From NCBI GenBank assembly GCA_023653785.1, contig JAMKCH010001672.1, forward strand, positions 1 to 64,000: a stretch of 64,000 bases of DNA, written 5' to 3'. The DNA comes from Ophioderma brevispina (lineage: Eukaryota > Echinodermata > Ophiuroidea > Amphilepidida > Ophiodermatidae). The notes beneath the pieces were generated by a model. That model was not told the DNA's origin and searched no databases. It worked only from the letters and a program-made list of their open reading frames with translations. Shown piece after piece: positions 21,956 to 35,205 of this stretch. A program made the position numbers and the translations under genes. How positions within the stretch are numbered: position 1 is the first letter of the stretch; every line of letters begins with the position of its first letter.

Positions 21956-22204
21956 ATAACAAAATTGCGACCACTTCGGTAAAATCTGGGGTTCTGGAGA
22001 CGAGGCTATTGGCGAGCGGGCCATGGACCTTAATGCTATAGAAAATACTGGTGATATTCAGTACAAAATTTCTAAATTCCTGTACACTTTTTGGTACTAA
22101 AAACCTGAACACCATTTAAGGCATTCATTTAATTTAGAGTGTACAGTATGAACAGCGTGTGTAGAAGGGCACAAACCAGTGAAATGGACACATCGAGATT
22201 TTTA

Positions 22205-23060
22205 AACATATGTGGATTGACTGTTTACAAAGATTGTAAATGTTTACACCTCTCCAGTCTCTCCCGTGTACTAGATGAATGGAAAACATCTGTTTTCTCT
22301 CATGATGCAAACTAATGTTTTACCTACGCAAACACTTGATATCACATAATCACCCACGACAGTCTGCAGCGCAACAGTCAAATACGTAACTTGAGACAAT
22401 CTCTCTAATGTCACCATCATCAAAATGTCACACTTGGAAATAGATTCTGATGTGTTAAGTGGACATTTTGGTTTATTTGTTTGAAGGGGATTATACTGGA
22501 CAGAGAGTGTTCAGATAACTGATAGGTGAAAGTACACTATGGGGAATGGGAGGGAAATCTTGCTTCAAGTAGTTGCACTTATGACCAGCCAAGAAAATAT
22601 CATCTTAATCGAGGGGTTTACGGCAAGAAGGCCCCATCTGCAATAGCTGCCATTTGTCTCTTGTGTTCTTATTAAGTGCTTCTACCTGCCAACCTGCCAA
22701 AATCTTAATATCTGGCAGATATTGCAGATAGGGCCTTTTGCCCTAAACCCTCGTAATGGTGAGAGTGTGGGGAAAATGCACTTGGAAAATAATCTTTTTG
22801 TTTACTTGTTTGATTTAAAATATGGTATTTTGAACCACAAATCTTTACTTCTTCCTGCACAAAAATATATTTCATAGTCAGGAAAACATATGGTGTGCGA
22901 GAGTACTAAGATAATTCCAACCATGGGATTTTGATGCTATAAGCACATGACATTGAAAGGTTTCAATTGACATTAGTCAACAATTTTTTTTAAAATTATC
23001 GTATTAACTATGTTAAAATCAGTGAAGTTTTAACCCCCAAACAGTTTTCCTGTTTTAAAG
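22205..23060 (+). repeat. 867-bp tandem duplication, first unit
   Basis: Nearly identical over long stretches to 23067-23860; for example GATGAATGGAAAACATCTG occurs at about 22275 and 23142. Contains a MITE at 22609-22753. No coding frame is kept in both units. Confidence 0.85.
22609..22753. mobile_element. Short MITE, first copy
   Basis: The left end CGAGGGGTTTACGGCAAGAA is mirrored by the right end, whose reverse strand reads CGAGGGTTTAGGGCAAAAGG. Both are followed by GGCCC, ATCTGCAATA and CTGCCA. Total length is about 145 bp, nearly all of it inverted repeat. Confidence 0.75.
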
Positions 23061-23066
23061 TGATTG

Positions 23067-23860
23067 ATGTGGTTGACTCTTTACAAAGATTCAGAGCATT
23101 TGTAAAAATTTAAACCTCTCCAATTGTCTAACAAGGTACTAGATGAATGGAAAACATCTGTTTTCTCTCATGATGCAAACTAATGTTTTACCTACGCAAA
23201 CACTCGATATCACATAATCACCCACAACAGTCTGCAGTGCAACAGGTCAAATACGTAACTTGAGACAATCTCTCTAATGTCACCATCATCAAAATGTCAC
23301 ACTTGGAAATAGATTCTGATATGTTAAGTGGACATTTTGGTTTATTTGTTTGAAGGGGATTTATTGAGTACGACAAGGAAAAGGGGAGAGTTAAGATAAC
23401 TGATAGGTGTAAGTACACTATGGGGAATGGGAGGGAAATCTTGCTTTAAGTAGTTGCACTTATGACCAGCCAAGAAAATATCATCTTAATCGAGGGGTTT
23501 ACGGCAAGAAGGCCCCATCTGCAATAGCTGCATTTGGCATTGCATTCCTTATTAAAGTGTTACACCTGCCAAATCTAAATCTGGCAGCCATTGCGATAGG
23601 GCCTTTTGCCCTAAATCCTCATAATGGTGAGAGTGTGGGGAAAATGCACTTGGAAAATAATCTTTTTGTTTACTTGTTGATTTAAAAGTATGGTATTTTT
23701 AAACCCACAAATCTTGTTAAGTCTTCTGACCTGTATCAAGCAAACATAATGATGTGCTACTAAGATATAATTCATGCCCATGGGATTTTGACAATGTATA
23801 TGCACATGACATATGTAAAGGTTACAAGTGACAAACATATCAACCACTGTAAGTTTTTTT
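23067..23860 (+). repeat. 867-bp tandem duplication, second unit
   Basis: Second copy of 22205-23060, with deletions near the right end. The embedded MITE is at 23491-23619 and has lost some inner bases. Since it sits at the same place, the MITE pre-dates the duplication. Confidence 0.85.
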
Positions 23861-24164
23861 AGCTTTACTTCAGGAGAAATGTAAAATCTATGGCGTTTTG
23901 AAGCATGAAATAATTATTTTCTTTCATATCTGTTTTCTACTTAGATGTGTCAGAATGGATGACTGCTGATTTCACACAGATTGGCTTGAAGCATTTTCAA
24001 ACCTGGGTAATTCGTACAGGTTATAACACGATAAGTCGGCGGTTGAGTTGCTTCCCAAATGACTGCAGATCATTTGTGACGCCAATCAAAAATCAATGAC
24101 CCAAGGACTAGGCACAATGAATGGTACAAACAGACGAAGGAGGCCAAGCCTCATTCCCAATTAG
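23861..24164. other. No recognised feature
   Basis: Short non-coding spacer between the tandem duplication and the GC-rich element. Confidence 0.35.
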
Positions 24165-25896
24165 AGCCTGCGGGGAACCCCACGAATCCACGAAATTCCC
24201 GGACCGGACCGACCCGGAACGGAGCCGAAATACCGGGTCGGGGGCACTTAAGCACATTATCCCGGTCCGACCGGTCCGGGGTCATTTGGACGGGTCGGGT
24301 GGTAGTAGTTGGGGGTCGGGGCTATGTGGCTGTCGGTCCGGGGAGGGAAATATTTTAAAGATGTAAAAATCAGAAGGGGGGGCAACATATATGAAAAATG
24401 TATGTCTGGGATTGTCCTGGTTTTATCTAGTTCTACAAACCTCACCGTCGCATTTTTCCCGGCGAAGGTTCGTCTTACTTAAAAAAAGACTAGTATGAGT
24501 TAATGGGAGTGCTCCGCCCCATTCTCAAAAATGGTTGTCTGAAATCATTTTACACTACATATACAATGACAGCATAGTAGAATCGGCGTGTAAATTAATG
24601 ACTTCAGTATGGATTTAAATCCTTTTCCAGTTAATATCCAAAAGTGTTCGTTCATACACTAGATTGCGAGTTGCCAGTTCATTTTTTAAGACATATACAT
24701 AACAAGTACACTGCGTGCGCTTCCCAACTGATCTCTTCACAGACCGGCTGAAGATGGTGAAGATGTCGCTGTTTGTTCCTGGAAAACTTGTAATTTCCCT
24801 CTAATATTGAGAAAATGAGTGGAACCAGCGCAAACGTGGGACCGGGAGGGGGGGTAGGCATTGCCAACCTAACGGCAACAGCGAATCCCTGAGTCGACAA
24901 AAGTTCGCATCGATCTGTTCTGATTGGTGAAATTTAAAAAACATTGGCCTTGATTTGAAAGATAAAACAGACCCATATCTAGGGATTTTGGCTTGCAACA
25001 AATGGGCCCAGTTAGGGATTTTTGCGAAAAACTACCCACATGGGACTCTATCATAGGTGCGCCCTTCACGACAACTGCAGTTTGTTTATTTCATTATTAA
25101 AAACAATAAGGTGTAAATAGGCTAAATCCCCAATTCTTTTGAGGAGGGGGGATGGGTCACCAATACGATATTCCCGCTATGTTGATGGGTGCCGTTCATG
25201 CGTTTGGACCAAAAATAACCTCCTATTTGACCATTTAGTTTAAAATGGTAGATTTCTGCGCGCTTCGCAACACATTTAACGATTATAGCTTCTAAATGGC
25301 ATAATTTTAGAGCGCTTCGCGGCGCAATCTGCTAGGAATGGATCTTTTCGGCAACCCAGACTCCTTCATACAATTTCATCAACCCCATCCCCCCAATGCA
25401 AAAGAGGAAATTTCACCAATGATAAGGTCATCCGTTTCTCTCACACAGTTCGGCATGCACTGAATAGGTTTAACATTTACAACAAGATTTTTGTCAATTA
25501 TTATACTTCGGATCTTTCGGAAAAGGTAAAACTTTGACCAAGAATGGCAATGGTGCAAGTTATCCTTAATCAAGTTTTTGAAACATAACGTAAATACCAA
25601 GTAGCGCGGAGGTGCCGGTTTCGTCGGAGGATGGGTGTGGGTAATCATCAAGACAATGGATTTGAAAACAACTTCACATGTTCCATGGATGTTCTACCGG
25701 GTATGGGGGGGGAAAAAATTTACGTGAGAAGCATCCGGTCTGGTCTATAAAAAGAGGCGGTCCGGTCCATGAAAAAAAGCTACCGGTCAGGGTAATTCGG
25801 GCGGGGGGTTGCCCTTAAATTATCGGGGGCGGGGACGGGGACGGATACACTGGGGTAGTCCGGGATCGGGGTGAAAAAATCTTGCCCCGCAGGGCT
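24165..25896. mobile_element. hAT-like element with CGGGTC-rich subterminal zones
   Basis: The left end AGCCTGCGGGGAAC and the right end read inversely, AGCCCTGCGGGGCAAG, are short terminal inverted repeats. Both subterminal zones (24185-24350 and 25690-25875) are packed with CCGG, CGGGTC and GGTCCG words against an AT-rich background. Such GACCCG-type subterminal repeats are common in hAT elements, which is the basis for the call. No 8-bp target duplication was found and no hAT dimerisation frame was seen in the 1.3-kb AT-rich middle part, so it is probably non-autonomous or decayed. Confidence 0.6.
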
Positions 25897-26561
25897 TACA
25901 TCATACAGCACACTCACCAAAAGATCCCAAGAAATTTCAGCAAATGAGACAAACCACAAAACAATTTGTGGTGCTGTGATGTGTTCCCATGGCTCACATA
26001 CAACCTCGTACTCATCGTATTATGCAAAAAATTCAAAAATAACCCTTTATCTTTGATAGACTATAAAAAAAATCAGAATTTGGCCATGCAAGATTGCCTT
26101 TGAGTGTTTTAAACCAATGGTTGCCGTCTAAAATTGGATTTCTGACGCCATCCTCCTGCGGCCCAACTATTAAGGAAGGAGAACAGGGGTTCAATTGGCG
26201 GTGCCCCCGCCGCTGGCCTCCATCCGGCGCCCCCCATTGATATGGGCCCTTGACTGCTCCCCCATATAAAGGCACTCTACGCCATTCTGTGTATTGGGCC
26301 CTCAGTCGGGCCCTTTCCTCGTGTTTCTCCAGGCCTCTTGTCCCTTCCGCCCCTCCTGCTCCCCCCCTGCAGTGCCGACGCTTTACCTCCCTCTGTCCTA
26401 TGTCCAGGATCTCCCGCCCCGGGCCTTCTTTACCCCCCCCCCCCCCGCCCCCCCCCCCCCCCAAAAAACACAAAAACAAAAACCCCTAAACAATTAAAAA
26501 AAAAGGACAAAGCTTGAAATCATATGGAAGTCTGATCTCACCAAGCAAGATTACCTTCTTC
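25897..26561. other. GC-rich spacer with long C run
   Basis: The part 26150-26410 is unusually GC-rich, with repeated GGGCCC/CTCC words. It ends in an almost pure C tract (about 26432-26462, one G), followed by an A-rich stretch. Minus-strand (26033-26479) and plus-strand (26250-26489) frames exist only because of the composition. Possibly a fragment of a dispersed GC-rich repeat; no identity assigned. Confidence 0.45.
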
Positions 26562-29500
26562 AGGATTCACACCAAGTAAATAACGTAGAAACCGGTAAGT
26601 CCAGCCCCCACTGCAAATGATGGGTTTTTTTTTTTTGGTGACCCTCGCCTAAGTATTACTAAAACTGAGAGGAAATGGAGAGATCTGGGTGGCAAATCAT
26701 GTGTTTCTTCAATATTAAGTATAAAATCTGTAGGAATATCAAAAAAGGTTGTCATTTGTATGTTTATTTTGATCCGACACAACCAATTTTAACCGTATTC
26801 TTACAGGGAACATCTGACGGAAAAAGTGCTGTGACCTCCAGGATCACGCGGGCAGGCAGTTTGGCGGTCCCGTTCGCTCGAAAATTTTGGGAGAACTTAC
26901 CCTTAAGTTCATGAGTGATTGGGTAGGAGATATGATGATTCTTCCAGGCAAATGTAGCTTTAAGGTCGGAGATGTTCCATGAGGAAGAAATGACGTTTTC
27001 ATCTCCACATTTTGGACAGGAACGAATGGGAGCCGCATTTAGTGGTGTGAAAACCTTACGAGCTGGTATAGAAGACAGCGACATAGTTCGTGCCTCCACC
27101 TGACTCGGTAAGTCAATTGATTTGTCCCCCCAAACTTCCACCGTGTTTTCAAAACATTGGTGATACTAAAGCAGTCTCCCTGGCCTAGGGGTGTCTATGC
27201 AGAGCTGGGGGGGGGTGGGGGGGGGGGGGGGGGGGGTCAGCGGACAGGAGATCTGTCGAGAGGCAAGATAAGGTAACTGTGAATGGAGCTGTAAAAACAA
27301 GACTAGGCTGGTTTCGGTTTGTTAAGCGAATGTAAAATGACCGAGTGTAAGTGCAAAAATCAGCAGTCTGGCTTGTGCAATGTTTTAGCCGATTAAATAG
27401 CCACAATAATGGTAAAAGGTAAGCCAGACACATTGTGAGTTACATGCCTGGTTTTACCAATAATGGCTGGGGGGGACAGCTCTCTTTTATCCAGAAAGTG
27501 AAGCTATTTTGATACAAGTTAAATTGAACGTGTTTGTCAGCTATAAGAGGACTTTGGTGTGACATGCTTACAAAGAGCCCCCCCCCAGAGTTGGTAATGT
27601 AAAATCCCCTCCCCGACGGGTAGTGTAAACCCCCTCCCCGAAGAAAAGCCCCCTTCCTTCCCTTCTAAAAGGCCAGGTTGCCTTACGGAGCAAAGATAAT
27701 TATTTATTTCTGATATATGCTTAAAGCATGGAACAAATGTTTTTTGGGTGAGCGCTAAGTAAGAAATCTTCAGTAGATACGCAGAATAGGAGATTTTAGG
27801 ACATACATTTGTTGCTCACTTAATTAAAAAAAAAGAAAGTTTCTCATGGAAGATCACACAAATTGATAGGAAAGGTGCAAGTAGGACAAGAAATGCATAT
27901 TAATTTACAAATCTGAGATCTCTATGAGGATTCACACCAGTAAATAACGTGAGAAACCGGTAAGTCAGCCCCCACTGCAAATGAGGGGTTTTTTTTGGTG
28001 ACCCTCGGCCTAAGTATACCCTAAAACTGAGAGAAATGGCGAAGGATCTGGGTGGCAAATCATGGTTGCTATCCAATATTAATTATTAAAATCTGTGGAA
28101 TATCAAAAAAAGGTGTCATGGATATGTTTTATTTTGTATCCGACAAACCATTTTACCGTTATTCTTACAGGAACATCGGACTGAAAAATGTGTGACCTCC
28201 CAGGATCACGGGGCTGCTAGTCTTGGCGGCCAGTCGCTCGAAAATTTTGGGGGATAACTACCCTAATTGCATGTTGATTGGGAAGGAGATATGATGATCT
28301 TCAAGCAGACACAATGTTAGCTTTAAGGTCTGAGATGTTCCTGGAGGAGAAAATGGACGTTTTCATCTCGCCCATTTTTGACAGGAACGAAGGGAGCAGA
28401 ATTAGTGGTGTGAAAACCTTACGCGCTGTGGTATAGCAGACGCGACGAAGAAAATAGTTCGTGACCTCCACCTGACTCGGTAAGTCAATTTGATCTGCAC
28501 TTGTTTTCAAAAACATTGTGATACTAAAAGCAGTACCCGGGCGAGTGTGTTATGCAGAGGGGGGGGGGGGGGGTCAGCGCAGGAGATCTGCTCGAGAAAG
28601 GCAAGATAAGGTAAGTGTGAATGGAGCTTGTAAAACACTCTAGGCTGGTTTCGGTTGGTTAAGCGAATTGTAGAAAATGAGCGAGTGTAAGGTGCAAACT
28701 CAGCAGTCTGGCTTGTGCATGGTTTAGCCGATTAAATAGGCCACAATTAAATGGAGAAAAGGTAAGCCATGACAAATTTTGGATGTACATGCCGGGTTTT
28801 ACCAATGATGGTAGCTCTTTTTTACCAGAAAGTGAGCTATTTTGATACAAAGTAAATTGAAGTGTTTGTCAGCTATTATAGGACTTTGGTGTGATCATGC
28901 TTACAAGCAGCCCCCCCCAGTAAACCCCTCCCGAAGTGTAAAACCCCTCCCCGAATAAGCCCCTCCTTTCCTTCTCAAAGGCCAGGTGCTATAAGGAGCA
29001 AAGAGTAAGATTTTTATTTCTGATATCTGCTTAAAGAATTGGAAAACAAATGTTTTGGGTGAGCGCTATTAAGAAATCTTCAGTAGATAGCAGAATATGG
29101 ATATTTTAGGACAATACTATTTGTTGCTCACTTCAAGTAAATAAAAGAAATTAGTCTAATGAATGCTCAAAACATGTGACGGAGGGTTAAGTAGACAAGA
29201 AATGCATTAATTACAAATCTGAGATCTTATAGATACACAGTAAAAGACGCTGAGAAAACCGGAGTCCAGCCCCCACTGCAAATGAGGCGGTTTTTTTGGT
29301 GACTTTCGCCTAAGTATACCCTTAAAACTGAGAGACATGCGAGATCTGGGTTTGCAATCATGGTTGCTATCAATATAAAGAATAAAATCGTAGTGGAAAT
29401 CAAAAAAAGGTTGTCATTGATATGTTATTTGGATTCCGACAAACCAATTTTAACCGTATTCTTACAGGGAAAAATTGACTGAAAAAGTGCTGTGAACCTC

Positions 29501-32500
29501 CAGGATCCACGAGGCTGCTAGTCTTGGCGGTCCAGTCGCTCGAAAATTTGGGGTAAACCCTAATTTCAGGATTGATTGGGTAGGAGATATGATGATCTTC
29601 AAGCAGAAGGTTAGCTTAAAGGTAGGAGAGCTTCCATGAGGAGAAAATGACGTTTTCATCTTAGGCCCATTTGTACAGGAACGCAATGGGAGCAGCCTTT
29701 AGTGGTGTGAACCTAGACGAAGCTGTTGTATAGCAGACAGCGAAAATAGTGCGTGGACCTCCACCTGACTTCGGTAAGTCAATTTGATCTTGTCAACTCC
29801 TTTTCAAAACATGGTGATTACTAAAGCAGTCCCCTGGCTCGTGTTGTCTATGCAGGAGCGGGGGGGGGGGGGGCAGCGCAGGAGCTCTGATCAGAGGCCA
29901 AGATAAGGTAAGTGTGAGGGAGGTAGCTGTAAAAAACACCTCTAGGATGGTTTAGGTTGGTTAGCGAATGTAAATGACCGAGTGTAGGTGCAAATTCAGC
30001 ATATGGCTTGTGCACTGTGTAGCGATAAATAGCCAAATAAAGGATAAAAGGTAAGCCATGGACAACATTTGTGATGTACATGCCGGGTTTTACCAATTGA
30101 TGGCAGTCTTCTTTTATCAGAAAGTGAGAAAGCTATTTTGATACAAGTAAAGTGAAAGTGCTTTGTCAGCTAAATAGGACTTTGGTGGGAAATGCTTAAC
30201 AAGCAGCCCCCCCCCCAGGTACACCCCCTCCCCAGGGTGAGGTGGGGGGAGGAGTAAACCCCCTCCCCGAATAAGCCCCCTCCTTTCCCTTCTCAAAGGC
30301 CAGGTGCTATAAGAGCAAAGAGGTAAGTTAGTTATTCGGATATTATGCTTTTAAAGCAAGGAAAACAAATGTTTTTGGGTGAGCGATATCTAAGAAAGAA
30401 AATCTCAGTAGAAGAAGAATATGCGATATTTAGGACAATACTATTTTGGTTGCTGCACTTAATTAAGAAAAAAGAAATATTCTCATGAATTGATCACAAC
30501 AGGTGAAGGGAGGGTTTTCAAGTAATTAGACAAGAAATGCATTAATTACAAATTGAGATCTTATAAGATTCCACACCAGTAAATAACGTGAGAAAAAACC
30601 GGTTAGTCCAGCCCCCACTGCAAATGAGGTGGTTTTTTTTTTGGGTGACCCTCGCCTAAGTTATACCCTTTTAAAAACTGAGTGAAATGGCGAGATCAGG
30701 GTTATTGCAAATCAGGTGCTTCAAGAGTAAGTAAAAAATTGAGGAAATATCAAAAAAAGGTTGTCATTGATATGGTATTTTGTCCGACAAAACCAATTGT
30801 AACCGATTTTACAGGGGACATCTGACTGAAAAAAGGTGCTGTGGGACCTCCAGGAATCCACGGGGCATGCGAGTCTTGGCGGTCCAGTCGCTCGATTCGA
30901 AAAATTTTGGGATAACTCCCTAAATTTCATGATTGATTGGATAGAAGATATGATGATCTCAAGCAGAATGTTAGCTTTAAGGTCTGAGATGTTCCCTTGA
31001 GGAGAAAGGAAAATGACGTTTCTCTCGCCAATTTTGTACAGGAACGAATGGGAGAGGCATTTGTGGTGTGAAACCTATACGAGCTGTGTATAGCAGGACA
31101 TCGAAAATAGTTCGTGACCTCCACCGGATCGTTACGGTAAGTCATTTAGTTTGTCAACTTGTTTTCAAACATTGGTGATACTAAAAGCAGTCCCCCGCCT
31201 AGTGTTGTATATGCAGAGCGGGGGGGGGGGGGGGGTCAGAGAAGGAGAACTGCTCTCGAGAGCAAGATAAGGTAAGGGTGAATGGAGCGTAAAACACTCA
31301 GGCTGGTTTTTCGGTTTGTTAGCGAATGTAAAATGATAGAGGTTTGTAGGTGCAAAATCAGCAGTCTGGCTTGGCCAATGTTTTAGCCGATTAAATAGCC
31401 ACAATAAATGGATAAAAGGTAAGCCATGACAAAATTTGTGAGTTACAGCCGGGTGTGACCAATGATGGCACTCTTCTTTTATCCAGAGAAAGTAAGCTAT
31501 TTTGATCCAAGTTAAATGGATAAGTGTTTGTTTTTTGTCAGTGATAATAGGACTTGTTGTGACATGTTACAAGCAGCCCCCCCCCAGTAAACCCCCTCCC
31601 CGAGGGGGGGGGTTAAAACCCCTCCCGAAAGCCCCCTCTGTCCCTTCTCACAAGGCCAGGTGCGATAAGGAGAAAGAGTTCAGTATTTATTTCTGTATAT
31701 GGATGTTAAAGCAATGGAAAACAAAATGTTTTTTTGGGTGAGCGCTATCTAAGAATCTTCAGTAGATAGCAGAATATGGATATTGTAGGACAATACTATT
31801 TTGTAGCTCACTTAATTAAAAAAAAGAAATTATTCTCATGAATGAGCACAACATGTGAAGGAGGTTCAAGTAGACAAGGAATGCATTAATTTACAAATCT
31901 GAGATCTCTAGGAGGATTCACACCCAGGAAATAAGGTGAGAAACCGGTAAGTCCAGTCCCCACTGAGAATGAGGTGTTTTTTTTTTGTGACCCGCGCCTA
32001 AGTATACACTTAAAACTGCCTGAGAGAAATGGACGATGCAGATCGGGTTTGCAAATCAGGTTGCTATCAATATTAAGTATAAAAATCTGTAGGAATATCA
32101 AAAAAAGGTTGTCATTGATATGTTATTTTGATGCGACAAACCCAAATTTTAACTGTAATCTTACAGGGAACATCTGAACTGACAAAAGTGCTGTGGACCC
32201 TCCAGGATCCACGGGGCATGTTAGTCTTGGCGGTCAAGCCTCGCTCGAAAATTTTGGGGGATAAACTAACCTTAATGTCATGATGATTGGGTGGAGATAT
32301 GATGATCTTTCAAGCAGAATGTTAGCTTTCAGGTCTGAGATGTTCCATGAGGAGGAAGAAAATGACGTTTATCGAGCCAATTTTGTAACAGGAACGAATG
32401 GGAGCAGGCATTTAAGTGGTGTGAAACCTATACGAGCTGTGTATAGCAGAACGCGAAATAGTCGTGACCTACACCTGACTTCGGAAGTCAATTTGCTCTT

Positions 32501-33845
32501 GTCAACTTGTTTTAAAACGATTTGGTGCTCTAAGAGTCCCCTGGCCATAGTGTTGTCTATTGCAGAGCGGGGGGGGGGGGGGGGGGGGTCAGAAGCAGGA
32601 AGATCTGCGCGAGAGGACAAGATAAGGAAGTGTTGAATGGAGTGTAAAAAACACTCTAGGCTGGTTTCGGTTTTTTAAGCGACGAATGTAAAATGAACGA
32701 GTGTAAGGTGCAAAATCCAGCAGTCTGGCTTGTTGCAATGTTTTAGCCGATCGATTTGAAATAGCCAAATAAATGGATAAAAAGGATAAGCCATAACAAC
32801 AGTGTGTGATGTACATGCCGGGTTTACCAATGATGGCAGCTCTTCTTTTTTCCAGAAAGTGAAGCTATTTGATATACAGTTAAATTGAAAGTGTTTTTTG
32901 TCAGCTATAATAGGACTTGGTGTGACATTGCTTACAAGCAGCCCCCCCACCCAGAGTAAAACCTCCCCCCCCCCACCCTCCCCCCCCCGAAGGTAAGGGG
33001 GTAGTGAGGGGTAAAAACCCCCCTCCCCGAATAAGCCCCCTCCTTTACCTTCTCAAAGGGCCACAGGTGCTATAAGGAGCAAAGAGGAAGTTATTTATTT
33101 CTGATATGCTTTAAAGCAATGGAAAAACAAATTGTTTTTTGGGGCGGAGAGCTATTCTAAGAAATCTCAGAGATAGCAGAAATGGATATTTAGGACAATT
33201 TACATTTTGTTGCTCACTCTTAATTAAAAAAAGAATATTCTCATGAATGAGCAAAACATGGTGAAGGAGGTTTCAAGTAGACAAGAAGCATTAATTTTAA
33301 TGTACAAATTGGATCTCTATAGGACTTCACACCAGTTAAATAACGTAGAAACGGTTAAGTCCAGCCCCACCATCTGCCATGAAGGGTGTTTGTTTGTTTT
33401 GGTGAAACCCTCGCATAAGTAATACCTAAAACTGAGAGAAATGGCGAGATTCATCTGGGTTGAAAATCATGGTGCTATCAATATAAGTTATAAATCTGTA
33501 GAATATCAAAAAAAGGTTGTCATTGATAGTTAGTTTTGATCCGACAAACAATTTAACCGTATTCTACAGGGAAAAATGCGGACTGAAAAAGTGATGTGAC
33601 CTCCAGGATCCACGGGGCATGCTAGTCCTTTTTGGCGGTTCCAGTCGCGCCGAAAATTTGGGGATAATACCCTAATTTCTCTTTTATTGATTGGGGTAGG
33701 AGATATGATGATCTTGAAGCAGATGTTAGCTTAAGGTCATGAGTGATGTTCCATTGAGGAGGAAGAAAATGAACTTTCATCTCGCCCATTTGGTACAGGA
33801 ACGAATGGGGAGCGCATGTAGTGGTGTGAACATTGTCAGGGCTGT
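26562..33845 (+). repeat. ~1.34-kb satellite array, five units plus a partial
   Basis: Units begin with versions of AGGATTCACACCAGTAAATA at about 26562, 27927, 29231, 30565, 31913 and 33321 (spacing 1304-1408). Each unit contains in order: GGTAAGTCCAGCCCCCACTG; an AATATCAAAAAAAGGTTGTC stretch; CTTACAGGGAACATCTGACT; GTGACCTCCACCTGACTCGG with GTAAGT; a pure G run of about 12-20; a C-rich CCCCCTCCCCGAA zone; and TCTTCAGTAGATAGCAGAAT. The sixth unit stops near 33845. Units differ by many small indels. No frame stays open in all units; the longest is 125 codons on the minus strand of unit 1 (26764-27141). Known multigene repeats such as rRNA, histone or snRNA genes were not recognised in it. Confidence 0.9.
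27206..27237 (+). repeat. G run in satellite unit 1
   Basis: About 30 bases, nearly all G. Counterparts lie in the later units at about 28560, 29860, 31220 and 32570, always just before GGTCAGCGCAGGAG-like sequence. The run could form G-quadruplex structure and will be prone to length error. Confidence 0.8.
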
Positions 33846-35205
33846 GTTGTGAGGATGAGCGAAGAGCACTTACTGTTATGGTGGCAGAAGAAGAAACATG
33901 ATGGACTTGAAGGAGGCTCCACAGACTAAACCCGAAAAAAAATATCCATGGCGATACAGTGTTGAAGCTAATTGGGTTATTTCGTCACTAGCAGAGACCT
34001 AGGCTATTCATGGTGGGTCGGATATGTTAAGTTTCTCAAAAAGATAATGGTTTCAGTATTTCTATGAGAGATGGGGCATTATAGGCTAGGCCTATAATAT
34101 ACAAATAATGATCTTTGTAGCCTATATGGCAAGATTCCTGCACTGCAAAGTTTTCTGATTTTTACAGGAGGTGTGATAGGCTCTTCATGTCCCTACTTAT
34201 ATCAGTTGTCAAATGTGTTGCCAGGCTTACAAGTTGTTCTAAAAATAATAAGAGAGATTATTGTTGCATGGGGTCAACAGCTATGAAAGCACCAAGAGTT
34301 TACATGCAAACCGAAACCCCTTCAGCTGCCACAAGGAAACTTTATGTGGAATCCCGTTAATAAGAGGGAGCTGGATTAGTGATGCCCGACGTTCGCTACA
34401 CCCCTCATCGTTGGTCACAAGTTTCTAAATCAAATCAACGATAGACATTTATTGTGTGTGTGTACATACGAAGCAAGCCACGAGTCCATGCAATTTTGAA
34501 ATTTCCGCACAAAGGACGTCTTGTGGTATGAAAGCAAATTTCTCATCAAAAAGAGTGAAAGGAAATATAAAACAATTTTTGCTCCCGACATACAAGCTGG
34601 AAAATCATACGCCTCGCAACCACACGATCGTTGACAAAATTGAACTCCGTTGTCCTGGGCTTTGCATGCATGGTGCATAACGCACCCATTCACTACCACA
34701 GCTGTTGAGTGGCAGCCCCCAGAGACACCCCGTAAATAGTCATAACGACTGACCTGTTAACAGCAAGCCATTTCTCAGCATCATTACGTTTGCGAGTAGT
34801 CGTGTAGTGTCATTGATGTAGGACTTAATGCGAGTTACTGCCTGGTATTTACCCCAAGTCAATGGAAATTGGGTAATATTTTGAAAGTTCACTATTTGAT
34901 ATGGTTCAATGAAAGAGGTCTCTGCTTGATAAAACTTGGGAAGTGAACATTTTTATTAAAGTTTTCTGAAAGAGTAATTCACTATATTTTACTCAAAGAA
35001 GCTCCGATTGATTAAGATAAAATTTTGAATATTTTTGTTATTTTGTTTATTTGTTTTATTGTTTTTATGTTTTTTCTTTTTTGTACATTTTGTAAAACAT
35101 TTAGATTCACTAGTGCAAATCTAAGAATATTCAAAATCCACATTGACGTGCATTATGGGGAACGTAAAAAAGGCTTCTTAGGACCTCTGCGGCCTTGCCG
35201 TTTAA
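33846..35205. other. No recognised gene
   Basis: Mixed-composition sequence. Overlapping opposite-strand frames at 34430-34699 and 34456-34680 have no recognisable motifs. This is among the few stretches without an obvious repeat. Confidence 0.4.

Noticed and set aside
26033..26489. Overlapping long frames on both strands
   Set aside because: They follow GC-rich, C-run sequence; residues are glycine- or proline-type and end in the homopolymer.
26807..27107. A real exon on the plus strand of satellite unit 1
   Set aside because: All three plus frames contain stops before the donor-like site. Kept only as a finding about splice-like signals.
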